In this document: positions 6,759 through 14,159 of the stretch, one piece after another
How the letters are laid out: each line of letters starts with the position of its first letter
Position numbering within the stretch: the stretch's first letter is position 1
Virus record (IMG/VR): IMGVR_UViG_3300046535_001869
Coordinates: 45,300 to 109,299 of that record
DNA from: a virus
Direction: 5' to 3' (one strand)
Length of the DNA: 64,000 bases
Translations under genes and position numbers: made by a program
Notes under the pieces: model-generated
What the model saw: only the letters and a program-made list of their open reading frames with translations
The model's database searches: none
Told to the model about the DNA's origin: nothing

Positions 6759-8269
6759 TTCGCCTCCTCCAACAGATCCCGTTTCAGCGTATACGACGTC
6801 ATCCTACGGATCTCCTCGACCGCCGCTTGGCCGAACTTGTCGCGGATCATCGCGAGGTAGCCCGGGTCGGTGAAGTAGCACGTGAAGGCGGTGTCGCGGA
6901 AGCGGAGGACCTCAGCGGCGGGGACGGTCTCGGTGTCTAGTGGACGAGATACGGAATTGTGCTGAGAATATCCGGCCCAGGACGATGGAGGCGTCCATCC
7001 CTCGGCGAGGGCCTGGTCGTATAGAGGCGAGCCGGGATAGGCCATCGCGCAGTAGAAATTGGCAAACTCGGTTCGGAGGGAGCGCGCGAGATCGAGGGTC
7101 TCTCCCATCGTCTCCATCGTATCGCCGCGCAGGCCAAAGATATAGTTCCCAATCACGTTGATCCCCGCGGCCTGGATCATCGCAACAACCCGGCGGATCT
7201 CGGCGTTATCGTCCTGGCCGGCGCGCAGGCGCTTGTTCGCCCCGGCGCGGACGTGGGCCGAGCCGGCCTCTATGCCGAGGGCTAACCATTTGATCCCAGC
7301 CTTGCGTAGAAGTGGTAAGTCGTCGTCGTGGACCGTGTCGGTACGAGAGTAGGCCCATATGTTCAGGTCGTCGGCGATCCCGGAGGCGATCAGCCGATGG
7401 CAGATCTCGCGAAAATGCCCGCGGTTCAAAACAAAGAGCTCGTCAGTTATCTTGAACGTTCGGATACCGTACTCGCGATAGAGCATCACGATCTCGTCGA
7501 CGACCTTGCGCGGATCGCGGCGCCGGTAAACGTTCGAGTGCTGGAATACGTTAATCATGCAGAAGTGGCACTTGAAGCTACACCCCAGGCTCGTGTGGAT
7601 CGACGCGTAAGGCTGACGCCGCGTCGGGTCCTCCAGGCACTGCCAGTTGTGCGCCCGGTAGAGGTGCATCGGCAGCAGGTGCCACGCCGACGAGCCGTGG
7701 AGATCGCAGTCGAGGTCGAGGAGCGGTGCGCGGGGATTGGCGACCGCTCGCTCGTCCCCGCCGCAGGTCGGGTGGGACCACACCAGGCCTGGGATCTCCT
7801 GCGGGTACCAGACGCCACCGTGCTTGTGGATTTGCTCTAGGAGTCCCTCGATCGTCAGTGGTCCCTCGCCGTCGCAGACGAAGTCAACCGGCTCCTCGCG
7901 CAGCGTCCTTTCTGGTAGCGCCGAAGGGTGGTTACCGAGCATGAGGATCGGAGGGGGGAAGAGCAGGACGCGGATGGCCTGAGCTACGGCCCGCGCTCCC
8001 GTCATTTGCTGTGTACTCGCCGATGGTTGATGACCGTGGACGCATATCGCAACTAGACGCGGTCGATAGAAGGTAACCTTGATAGCAACCTGCTCCGGTG
8101 AAAGGTGTTCGGCCTCCTGGTCGATGATCGCGACGGTCTTCCCACGATCTAGAAAGTAGGAAGCGATAATTCGACACCACAGAGCCTGTTCGATAGCCGT
8201 GAGGGTGCCACCAAGCTCGCCGTAGATGCCGTGCACCGCGCCGGGATGGATCAGGACCAGGTCGATCAT
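6755..8269 (-). CDS. Cobalamin-binding-type radical SAM enzyme
   Basis: 504 residues. The N-terminal half (1-140) has a Rossmann layout like B12-binding domains (LVLIHPG..., a G-x-N-H loop, FVCDGEGPLT). The radical SAM core has the canonical cluster motif CSFKCHFC with Cys 230, 234 and 237, then KITDELFV and LALGIEAGS, typical of the B12-dependent class. These enzymes often methylate unactivated carbons or rearrange sugar-like substrates. The neighbourhood (TPP, PLP and kinase enzymes in one operon) suggests a sugar substrate, which is inference. The usual D-x-H-x-x-G cobalamin loop is not clear, so B12 may be bound base-off or not at all. Confidence 0.8.
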   Translation of the reverse strand: MIDLVLIHPGAVHGIYGELGGTLTAIEQALWCRIIASYFLDRGKTVAIIDQEAEHLSPEQVAIKVTFYRPRLVAICVHGHQPSASTQQMTGARAVAQAIRVLLFPPPILMLGNHPSALPERTLREEPVDFVCDGEGPLTIEGLLEQIHKHGGVWYPQEIPGLVWSHPTCGGDERAVANPRAPLLDLDCDLHGSSAWHLLPMHLYRAHNWQCLEDPTRRQPYASIHTSLGCSFKCHFCMINVFQHSNVYRRRDPRKVVDEIVMLYREYGIRTFKITDELFVLNRGHFREICHRLIASGIADDLNIWAYSRTDTVHDDDLPLLRKAGIKWLALGIEAGSAHVRAGANKRLRAGQDDNAEIRRVVAMIQAAGINVIGNYIFGLRGDTMETMGETLDLARSLRTEFANFYCAMAYPGSPLYDQALAEGWTPPSSWAGYSQHNSVSRPLDTETVPAAEVLRFRDTAFTCYFTDPGYLAMIRDKFGQAAVEEIRRMTSYTLKRDLLEEAK

Positions 8270-8478
8270 CAGAACTCCTTCATCAACGTGACGATGATCC
8301 GGCCGCGGCCGAACGCGTCGCGCTCAAACTTAAAACCAGACTGGAACGAGAGCCTGGACGCCTCCTCCCAGAGCTCCAGGACCGGCGCGAGCGCCTCCTC
8401 GATCCGACGCTTCAGGTCGACGGCGACCTCGGCGTCGCTCCGGGTCGTCAGCAGGCGAACCGGCGGGTCGTCGTTCAC
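8269..8478 (-). CDS. Hypothetical protein (69 aa)
   Basis: Small charged protein with a long helix (residues 14-48) and a beta strand at the end (GRIIVTLMKEF). Abuts the radical SAM start and overlaps the upstream gene by 4 nt. Family unknown. Confidence 0.6.
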   Translation of the reverse strand: MNDDPPVRLLTTRSDAEVAVDLKRRIEEALAPVLELWEEASRLSFQSGFKFERDAFGRGRIIVTLMKEF

Positions 8479-8723
8479 TTCACCCTCGTCAGCTTGAGCA
8501 CGTTCGGAACCCGCCCGATGCCCCTGGTCTCGGCCAGCACCGCGTCCAGCTGTCGGTTCAGCGCGTCACAGCGCGTGTAGAGAGTCGTCTTGGACACGCC
8601 GCCGTAGTCGCGCCAGATCCCTGCGACAACGTTCTTGGACACGCCGAAGCGTTCCGCGACCACGGACTGGATCTCGCCGTCGCCGAGGAGGTCGAGGATC
8701 GCGGTGCGGCGCTCTGGGGTCAT
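8475..8723 (-). CDS. Small helix-turn-helix protein (82 aa)
   Basis: The segment EIQSVVAERFGVSKNVVAGIWRDYG (about residues 17-41) is a clear helix-turn-helix pattern, like homeodomain-type or GcrA-type DNA-binding modules. It may regulate phage genes; its target is unknown. Overlaps both neighbours by 4 nt. Confidence 0.7.
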   Translation of the reverse strand: MTPERRTAILDLLGDGEIQSVVAERFGVSKNVVAGIWRDYGGVSKTTLYTRCDALNRQLDAVLAETRGIGRVPNVLKLTRVK

Positions 8724-9154
8724 CCGGCAAACTTCTCGCGAGCCCTCATACTGAACCAGTGGTGGACGTTCAGGATAGCGGCTTGCGCGATCTCATCGAT
8801 TTGCTTTGATGAACCATCGCTACCCTCGGTATCAGCGACGAGCTCCCCATTAAGATCGCCATCATTAAACGAGAATACGAGCTTCACACTGCCACGGTCC
8901 GCGAGAGCGGTTCGTATAGCCTCTAGGGCTGGTTCCTTGAAGCCGGAGACAGCAAGCTCAGTCGCGGCGCGAAATCGCATCCCCCGCTCGGCAGCAACGA
9001 TCGTTACTAGTTGATCTGCGGTTGCGTCCGGCAGCTTTCCGCGAACGTACTCGGTGGGATCAAGGTCCTCGTCCGTGAGATATGCCGTAACGCTCCGTTC
9101 GCTGAAGATCTCTCCTTCAGCTCCGACTCTAAACGTCAATTTTGCTAGATGCAT
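8720..9154 (-). CDS. Hypothetical protein (144 aa)
   Basis: The start is ATG 9152-9154 with AAGGAAG upstream; the same frame is open to 9334 without a good signal. The protein is alpha/beta with an acidic centre and no recognisable motif. Confidence 0.6.
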   Translation of the reverse strand: MHLAKLTFRVGAEGEIFSERSVTAYLTDEDLDPTEYVRGKLPDATADQLVTIVAAERGMRFRAATELAVSGFKEPALEAIRTALADRGSVKLVFSFNDGDLNGELVADTEGSDGSSKQIDEIAQAAILNVHHWFSMRAREKFAG

Positions 9155-9255
9155 GATGTCTTCCTTACGAAATAAGCCGCCCGCGCCGCGCGATACTCCT
9201 CGCGCGTCGGCCGCGGGGTCGGCGATGCGGGCCGGACGCGGATGAACTCTCGCAT
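9145..9255 (-). CDS. Small ORF (36 aa)
   Basis: A 36-codon frame starting at ATG 9253-9255 and ending in TAG overlapping the next gene start by 10 nt. The PTREEYRAARAAYF helix is typical of real small phage proteins, and it fills an otherwise empty gap (9155-9340). The rest of the gap holds only a 14-codon frame at 9277-9321. Confidence 0.4.
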   Translation of the reverse strand: MREFIRVRPASPTPRPTREEYRAARAAYFVRKTSCI

Positions 9256-9340
9256 ATCGGCCTCGTTGACGCAGCGTTAGGCGAGCCACTCGCGGCCGGC
9301 GTGGAGGAAGGTGTGGGTCATGATTCTTTATCATAGTCGT

Positions 9341-10513
9341 TCATAGTGTGTTCTTTAAAATTTTTACAGCTTTTTCAATAAGATCTGGGATTGGCCACGG
9401 CGCGCAGCCCAGGAACAGGCCAGTATCGTGGATCCGATCGGCGTTCGGCGTCGGGTTCGCCTCGCGCCAGGGCGCGCCGTAGGGATGACGGGTAAAGGAC
9501 CCGCCGGTAGGTAAGCGTGCGTCGATCGAGGCTTCGCGCAGGGCCGCGACCAGGGCACGGCGGCGCTCGCGCGACTCGACCGTAAACGGCAGCCCGAACG
9601 GACTGGGAGTCCCCTCGATCCTCGGGTGGACGATCGGTAGATCAGTCGTGAGGCTACGAAATAGGTCGGCGTTGGTGCGACGCGCGGCGATCATCTCGGG
9701 GAGCTTCCGTAGCTGCTCGCGGGCGACCGCGGCGTGGATCTCGACTGGCCGCAAATTGTACCCGAAAATGGTGAAATTGTAGTGCTCCTCAACCTCGGCG
9801 CTGCCCCACCCGGCGTTCCCGTGGTCGCGCAGGAGGCGCATCGTCCGGGCTAGGTCGTCGTCGTCGGTCAGCGCGGCGCCGCCTTCCCAAGCGCTAATCT
9901 GGTGGGAGTAGAAGAAACTAACGGTGGCGATGGCGCCGAACTCGATGGCGTCTACCCCAGGAGGCTTGCCCGCAAAGGCGCCGATCGACTCGCAGGCATC
10001 TACTAGGAGCGGGATGTTGAGACGAGTAGCCAAGATCTGCCAGTCGACAAGATATGCCGGGTTGCCGAGGACCGGAACGGTGACGAGGAGCGACAACTTG
10101 TCCCACTCCATTTCGACGAGGTTTCCGGCGGGCGCATTCCACGTGTCGTCTACGTCGACAACTAGCGGCGCGAGGCCGTGCTGGATCGGGGGAGCATAGG
10201 TCGTGGCCCAGGCGATGGCCGGCGCGGCGAATCGGGAGATCTCCAGGGGAGGATCTCCCATCCACTGCTCGCCGTTCCGGATCCACCCATCCCCAGCGCG
10301 ATGCGCCAGCGCCACCACCGCGATGAGGTTAGCCGACGACCCGGAGTTGACCATCACCGCGTGGCGGCGGCCGTGGAATGCCGCGAGCTCGGCCTCCAGC
10401 GCCTCGGTCTCCGGCCCCATCGTCAGGCGGTCGGAGGCCAGCACGCGGGCGACGGCGGCGGCCTCTTCCGCTCCGTGCGCGCTGAAGGCTGTCGGAAAGT
10501 CCCACGTCGTCAT
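9341..10513 (-). CDS. DegT/DnrJ-family PLP enzyme, probable sugar 3-dehydratase type
   Basis: 390 residues, standard length for the family. The PLP-ring aspartate is visible in VDACES (D172). In place of the lysine that binds PLP in aminotransferases (S-F-F-P-x-K) this protein has SFFYSHQISAWEGG with His204 at the Lys position. The same Lys-to-His change defines ColD and RfbH/E1-type enzymes that remove the 3-hydroxyl of nucleotide-linked sugars instead of aminating. This suggests a 3-deoxy sugar product; substrate unknown. It lies between a two-subunit TPP enzyme and a radical SAM enzyme in one operon. Confidence 0.8.
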   Translation of the reverse strand: MTTWDFPTAFSAHGAEEAAAVARVLASDRLTMGPETEALEAELAAFHGRRHAVMVNSGSSANLIAVVALAHRAGDGWIRNGEQWMGDPPLEISRFAAPAIAWATTYAPPIQHGLAPLVVDVDDTWNAPAGNLVEMEWDKLSLLVTVPVLGNPAYLVDWQILATRLNIPLLVDACESIGAFAGKPPGVDAIEFGAIATVSFFYSHQISAWEGGAALTDDDDLARTMRLLRDHGNAGWGSAEVEEHYNFTIFGYNLRPVEIHAAVAREQLRKLPEMIAARRTNADLFRSLTTDLPIVHPRIEGTPSPFGLPFTVESRERRRALVAALREASIDARLPTGGSFTRHPYGAPWREANPTPNADRIHDTGLFLGCAPWPIPDLIEKAVKILKNTL

Positions 10514-10608
10514 TAGTATACTCCCAGACCGTGCGCTACGTCGTTCGCGAACAGTAGGACGACCATGAGCAGGACGACCGCACCGATCGCGTATGCTAGT
10601 GCTTCCAT
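10513..10608 (-). CDS. Single-span membrane peptide (31 aa)
   Basis: Almost all of the peptide is one hydrophobic helix (AYAIGAVVLLMVVLLF). It starts in a TAATG overlap with the upstream gene and its TAA overlaps the ATG of the DegT-family gene. Its position suggests a real, coupled small membrane protein. Confidence 0.55.
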   Translation of the reverse strand: MEALAYAIGAVVLLMVVLLFANDVAHGLGVY

Positions 10609-10787
10609 TACACCCTCACGTTCCAGATCCGGAGGCCTAGTCGACAGAGCTCGGTGAAGGCCAAACGACGCTTAATGTGAAACTCGTCTCCGGGGTTAAT
10701 AGGGTAAGCTGGATTCTCAATGGCATCGCGGGTCCGCTGGTCGACATTCCGCATTAGGTCCTCGTAGCGGCGCTCCAGGTCGGTCAT
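10608..10787 (-). CDS. Hypothetical protein (59 aa)
   Basis: Starts in an ATGA overlap with the TPP beta-like gene and ends in a TAATG overlap. Charged helical N-terminus (DLERRYEDLMRNVDQRTRD). Family unknown. Confidence 0.55.
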   Translation of the reverse strand: MTDLERRYEDLMRNVDQRTRDAIENPAYPINPGDEFHIKRRLAFTELCRLGLRIWNVRV

Positions 10788-11368
10788 CCCTGGTCCTCCG
10801 TCTCGTATAGCTCCGCCCTCTCGACGAGGATCGTCGACGTCGGACGACGAAGGGCATCCATATAATAGGGGACGATCATGTACGGCTCGAATAGTTCTAT
10901 CACGTGGATAGTCCGCAGCATCGCGCGGAGCGCAGCGACGTAACCGGTGGGAACAAGGTCGACCTCGTCCGAGAGATAGTTGCCGCCCTCAGGGTCGACG
11001 TGCTGCGGACCTGGGTCGAGCGGGATCGGGGAGGCGATCGACGTACGGATGATGACCTTCGGGCGATAGTCGGAGTAGAGCGGGATCGCGTCGAGGTGGA
11101 GGACGAGCTGATTCATCGCCAGCAGAAGGAAGTTGATTCGCGGGTAGACCGCTACCGGGATCGCGCCGGTCAACGACAGCCCCGTGGCGATTCCCATCTG
11201 AGTATCTTCAAAGACAGGCGTCTCGATCATCCTCTCGCGCGGAACGTCGCGGAACGTCGCGGTCATCGCGGTGCCGCCGGCTACGATGGACTGGCCAAGA
11301 AACATGACGCGAGGGTCCTCGGCGAGGAGGGTCATCGCCTCGGTCAGGCGATCACGATAGGTGGTCAA
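10784..11368 (-). CDS. Thiamine-diphosphate enzyme, E1-beta/transketolase pyrimidine-binding-like subunit
   Basis: 194 residues that match the pyrimidine-binding domain of E1-beta proteins: YRDRLTEAMTLLAEDPRVMFLGQSI at the start, then the conserved ETPVFEDTQMGIATGLSLTGAIPVAVYPR with the Glu that activates the thiamine ring (in ETPVFED). It is shorter than full E1-beta (about 330) and lacks the C-terminal transketolase domain. It pairs with the E1-alpha-like gene at 12143-12733. Confidence 0.75.
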   Translation of the reverse strand: MTTYRDRLTEAMTLLAEDPRVMFLGQSIVAGGTAMTATFRDVPRERMIETPVFEDTQMGIATGLSLTGAIPVAVYPRINFLLLAMNQLVLHLDAIPLYSDYRPKVIIRTSIASPIPLDPGPQHVDPEGGNYLSDEVDLVPTGYVAALRAMLRTIHVIELFEPYMIVPYYMDALRRPTSTILVERAELYETEDQG

Positions 11369-11386
11369 AACTCTTTCCTCGTGACG

Positions 11387-12088
11387 TTAGTCATCATCAT
11401 GTAGTCGTAATTTCCCTGGAGCACCAAGGGCATGAATGCCCAACCGCGTAACCCAGTCTAGTATGTGGCACCATCGCCGATCGTCTTTCTCGAATCGGGG
11501 AACCTTACCATCAGCGACATCAAGGCACACACAGGCGACGCAATTCAATTGCGCATCAGCCATTCCAATCTGCTCCATCAGTTCGATGTAGCGAAGATCA
11601 TCGGCGGTCGGTTCAATTGGCACCATGCCATGCGGGTCAGGCAGAGGTACAGGTTCGCCCAACTTAACGTAGGAGTTTGTAGTTTCCCAATGCCGTATCG
11701 TTTGCAAGCATCGCTCGTACCAACGCACCCATTTTTCTGGTTCCCACACGATGTTCGCATTCATCGAGCGTCCGAATCGCTTGTACCAGCGTATCTCGAC
11801 GCCCTCGAACGAGAAATTCGGAGCGTCGGCTAGTTGCTGATCCCAGTCGGCATCTTCGGGCGAACCACCCCAATTATAATAGTGATTCCAAACAATCCCC
11901 TGCGGCAGTGGCGTTAGCCCCCCTTCGTCTGACCACATATCAAAATCGCGACCCGCTTCCCATTGTTTCTGCTGGGTATTCCAATATGCTCGATTCAGGT
12001 GCGCGCGTAACCCCTCTATCAGTGCATCAACGTAATCTGGCAGCGGTGCGCCGACAGGGTTGTTGTGAATTATTTGTCCTAATTCCAT
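11387..12088 (-). CDS. Hypothetical protein between the two TPP subunits (233 aa)
   Basis: I do not recognise it. It is rich in Trp, Tyr and Asp, has two close Cys (CVACVCL), and uses more A/T codons than its neighbours. Start ATG 12086-12088 follows AAAGGACG. Its place between the alpha-like and beta-like TPP genes suggests a role with them, but nothing in the sequence shows the reaction. Confidence 0.65.
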   Translation of the reverse strand: MELGQIIHNNPVGAPLPDYVDALIEGLRAHLNRAYWNTQQKQWEAGRDFDMWSDEGGLTPLPQGIVWNHYYNWGGSPEDADWDQQLADAPNFSFEGVEIRWYKRFGRSMNANIVWEPEKWVRWYERCLQTIRHWETTNSYVKLGEPVPLPDPHGMVPIEPTADDLRYIELMEQIGMADAQLNCVACVCLDVADGKVPRFEKDDRRWCHILDWVTRLGIHALGAPGKLRLHDDD

Positions 12089-12142
12089 TTGTAAAACCAG
12101 CGTCCTTTAAGCGCGGTCACAGTCCGGCACGAAGGATTTTCG

Positions 12143-12733
12143 TCAGAAATCGACGCGGACACCCGCACCAGCGTGCGGGAACTTATTCTTATAGAAGTAT
12201 CGATGCTCCTCTGCCGCCCCCGGGTGTGCGCCCCAAGCCTCCTGCGTATCGGTCATGACGGAGAGGCCGTTATCTTCGACGACGAACGAGATCGGCAGCG
12301 CCTGGCGCCGCGCGTAGGTCGTCGCCTCGTGATATGCTCCAGTCACTGCTGTCATGTCGCCACAAAATACATGAACCTTGGCGTCAGACCCCTGGCGTCT
12401 TAACCCCACCGCGATCCCCACGGCGATCGGCAGGATTCCGCCGACGATCGCCGACGAGACGACCCGGTGCTCGAGGAAGCACAACGTGATCGAGCGGCCG
12501 GCGAGGATCGCGGCGCGGACCTCGTCCGAGGGGACTTCGGCCAGGAGGCAGTGGTAGTGCATTCGCCATGACCCACAGACCCAGTCGCCGCGGGCCGCGT
12601 CGTGGTGCGCGGCGAAGTAGTCGATCAGCTGCTGCTCGTTGCCGCCCGAGAGGTGTACCGGGTGTGGGATCTCGGCGCGGTTGAACCGCTCGGCGATGTC
12701 CGCCTCGAAGGCTATCAGGTCGGCGGGGGTCAT
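12143..12733 (-). CDS. Thiamine-diphosphate enzyme, E1-alpha-like subunit
   Basis: 196 residues with the TPP-binding signature GDMTAVTGAYHEA (about 125-137) ending in VVEDNGLSV (about 151-159), which corresponds to the GDG-x(25-30)-NN motif with a Met and an Asp substitution. It is shorter than E1-alpha (about 330). Two-subunit pyruvate-dehydrogenase-like enzymes of this kind attach two-carbon units to sugars in antibiotic and polysaccharide pathways; with the beta-like subunit at 10784 a sugar-branching role is plausible. First gene of the long sugar operon; SD GAAGGAGG upstream of ATG 12731-12733. Confidence 0.75.
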   Translation of the reverse strand: MTPADLIAFEADIAERFNRAEIPHPVHLSGGNEQQLIDYFAAHHDAARGDWVCGSWRMHYHCLLAEVPSDEVRAAILAGRSITLCFLEHRVVSSAIVGGILPIAVGIAVGLRRQGSDAKVHVFCGDMTAVTGAYHEATTYARRQALPISFVVEDNGLSVMTDTQEAWGAHPGAAEEHRYFYKNKFPHAGAGVRVDF

Positions 12734-12762
12734 CTTCGAGTCCTCCTTCGAGCAGGTTCCCG

Positions 12763-12791
12763 ACCATAGCGCACTAACAACGAAAAGTAAA
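12763..12791 (-). promoter_or_regulatory. Phage early-type promoter for the sugar operon (TTTACT / 17 nt / TATGGT)
   Basis: Minus strand TTTACT (12786-12791) plus TTTCG, 17 nt, TATGGT (12763-12768). It reads into the TPP enzyme operon that runs through the radical SAM and kinase genes to about 4061. Confidence 0.7.
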
Positions 12792-13211
12792 CTAAGGAAA
12801 TCGGAATCCACGCTCCTCCCAGAACGCGACGACGCGCGGGTCGGCCTCGCGCTCCAGGCGGAGGTACCACGGCCGACTGACGCCGAGGCTTTCGTACACG
12901 TCGACGAGGAGCTCGCCGGACCGGCGGCGCGCGGCGGCGCACAGCTCGGCCTGGGTGGGTACCAGACCCTCGATCGGTTCGGCAGCGGCGGCGACCTCCG
13001 CGGCTAAGACGCGAGCACCAAGGCCAGCCTCGATCGCACGATAGGAACTGTAGCTAACGCCGATCGTCGCGGCTGCCTCGGTCTGAGTCATCGCCGGCCC
13101 GGCCCGGCCGAAGGTCCTCCCGTTTCGGCTGAGCTGCCGACGGCGCCAGATCCACAGCCGCTCGGCGTCGGTCAGGTAGCCGAGGTCGTAGCGCGTCGAT
13201 ACATCGTTCAT
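12792..13211 (-). CDS. HTH-domain protein (139 aa)
   Basis: The segment MTQTEAAATIGVSYSSYRAIEAG (about 41-63) is a Cro/CI-type helix-turn-helix, and a second HTH-like segment (GELLVDVYESLGVSRPWYLRLE) follows near the C-terminus. A tandem-HTH regulator is likely. It ends just before the promoter of the sugar operon, so it could act there. Confidence 0.65.
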   Translation of the reverse strand: MNDVSTRYDLGYLTDAERLWIWRRRQLSRNGRTFGRAGPAMTQTEAAATIGVSYSSYRAIEAGLGARVLAAEVAAAAEPIEGLVPTQAELCAAARRRSGELLVDVYESLGVSRPWYLRLEREADPRVVAFWEERGFRFP

Positions 13212-13606
13212 CTGAATCGCTTCGTTATGACGCGTCGTTCAATCGGCGCCAGGTGGCGGAGGATCTCCTTCAGCGGGAACGCGCCCTCGGCGCGGACCAC
13301 CGGCGCGGGTTCGGCGTGCTCGTAGAGTAGACGCGTTCCCACGGCGTCATGGAGGAACCACGTCCGGTCGGCGTATAGCAGGACGTGGTAGAGACCGCCG
13401 GCCTTGACCCACCGCTCGCCGAACAGAACCTGGTCGAGCGTGATCGAGCCGATGGTCGCTTTCATTTCTAGCGTCCCGGTGACCCCGACGAGGCAGTACA
13501 CCGTGTCCGGGAACCCAAGCGAGACGCCGTTCTCGACGCGCTCTAGCACGCCGAACGGCGCGAGGTGGTCGCGCGTGGTGGACCAGGCGTGGGACTCAAG
13601 GGGCAT
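13208..13606 (-). CDS. PD-(D/E)XK-type nuclease-like protein (132 aa)
   Basis: The catalytic pattern is visible: GVSLGFPDTVYCLVGVTGTLEMKA provides PD followed by E-x-K (about residues 29-50), preceded by a Glu in RVENGV. This layout (E...GxPDxxY...G..G.LExK) recurs in conserved phage proteins related to Holliday-junction resolvase or VRR-NUC folds. Probable role in DNA processing next to the ribonucleotide reductase operon. Confidence 0.7.
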   Translation of the reverse strand: MPLESHAWSTTRDHLAPFGVLERVENGVSLGFPDTVYCLVGVTGTLEMKATIGSITLDQVLFGERWVKAGGLYHVLLYADRTWFLHDAVGTRLLYEHAEPAPVVRAEGAFPLKEILRHLAPIERRVITKRFR

Positions 13607-13788
13607 TAGATTTCAAGAGCCTTCTTCACAGCCGATTTTTCATCGCCCTTATAGGCTTTCTTTAGTCCTTCTTTATCAAATAAAGAGATGAATACCGGAA
13701 GCATCTTACTTGCCGCGAACCTGAAACCGACCCATATCATAAAAGCAGACCAGGCTAAGAAGCCTGCAAATAGAACTAAGGTCTCCAT
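13606..13788 (-). CDS. Small membrane protein (60 aa)
   Basis: One hydrophobic helix (LVLFAGFLAWSAFMIWVGF) near the N-terminus and a Lys-rich cytosolic tail ending in DEKSAVKKALEI. Start ATG 13786-13788 in a TGATG junction. Function unknown. Confidence 0.6.
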   Translation of the reverse strand: METLVLFAGFLAWSAFMIWVGFRFAASKMLPVFISLFDKEGLKKAYKGDEKSAVKKALEI

Positions 13789-14159
13789 CACCTCACCCTC
13801 CCTCCCGGGTGCCTCTCCGCCGCGCGGTCCGCGGCGTCCACCACGACGGCCCGCTGTCTCGGGCTGACGAACCCGCGAGCGTAGTACTGCTCGCGGATCG
13901 AGTTGAGGACCCCGCGGAATTCACCGCTGGCGTTTCGCATAGCCAGGTCGAACGCGGCCTCGAGGTCGTCGTCCCCAGCCGGGGCAGACTCGACTTCTGC
14001 CACGACCGAGATCACCCTCGACAGTGCCATCTCCCACGTGTAGCCGTTGCGCGCCAGGAGCGACGTCGCCTGACGTAGGCACGCCAGCGCCTCGTGATCG
14101 TTGTCCGACGTCGAGAGGGTCATCAGCTTCTTTAACTGACCGAAGTCCTTGAGGTTCAT
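13788..14159 (-). CDS. Hypothetical helical protein (123 aa)
   Basis: The start ATG at 14157-14159 overlaps the ribonucleotide reductase stop (ATGA); ATG 14165 is in frame 2 codons earlier. The sequence appears all alpha and resembles proteins of the DUF2786 type in its first half only loosely. No confident family. Confidence 0.6.
   Translation of the reverse strand: MNLKDFGQLKKLMTLSTSDNDHEALACLRQATSLLARNGYTWEMALSRVISVVAEVESAPAGDDDLEAAFDLAMRNASGEFRGVLNSIREQYYARGFVSPRQRAVVVDAADRAAERHPGGRVR

Noticed and set aside
9341-10513. Annotation as a sugar aminotransferase
   Set aside because: The PLP-binding Lys is replaced by His204, which marks the dehydratase branch.
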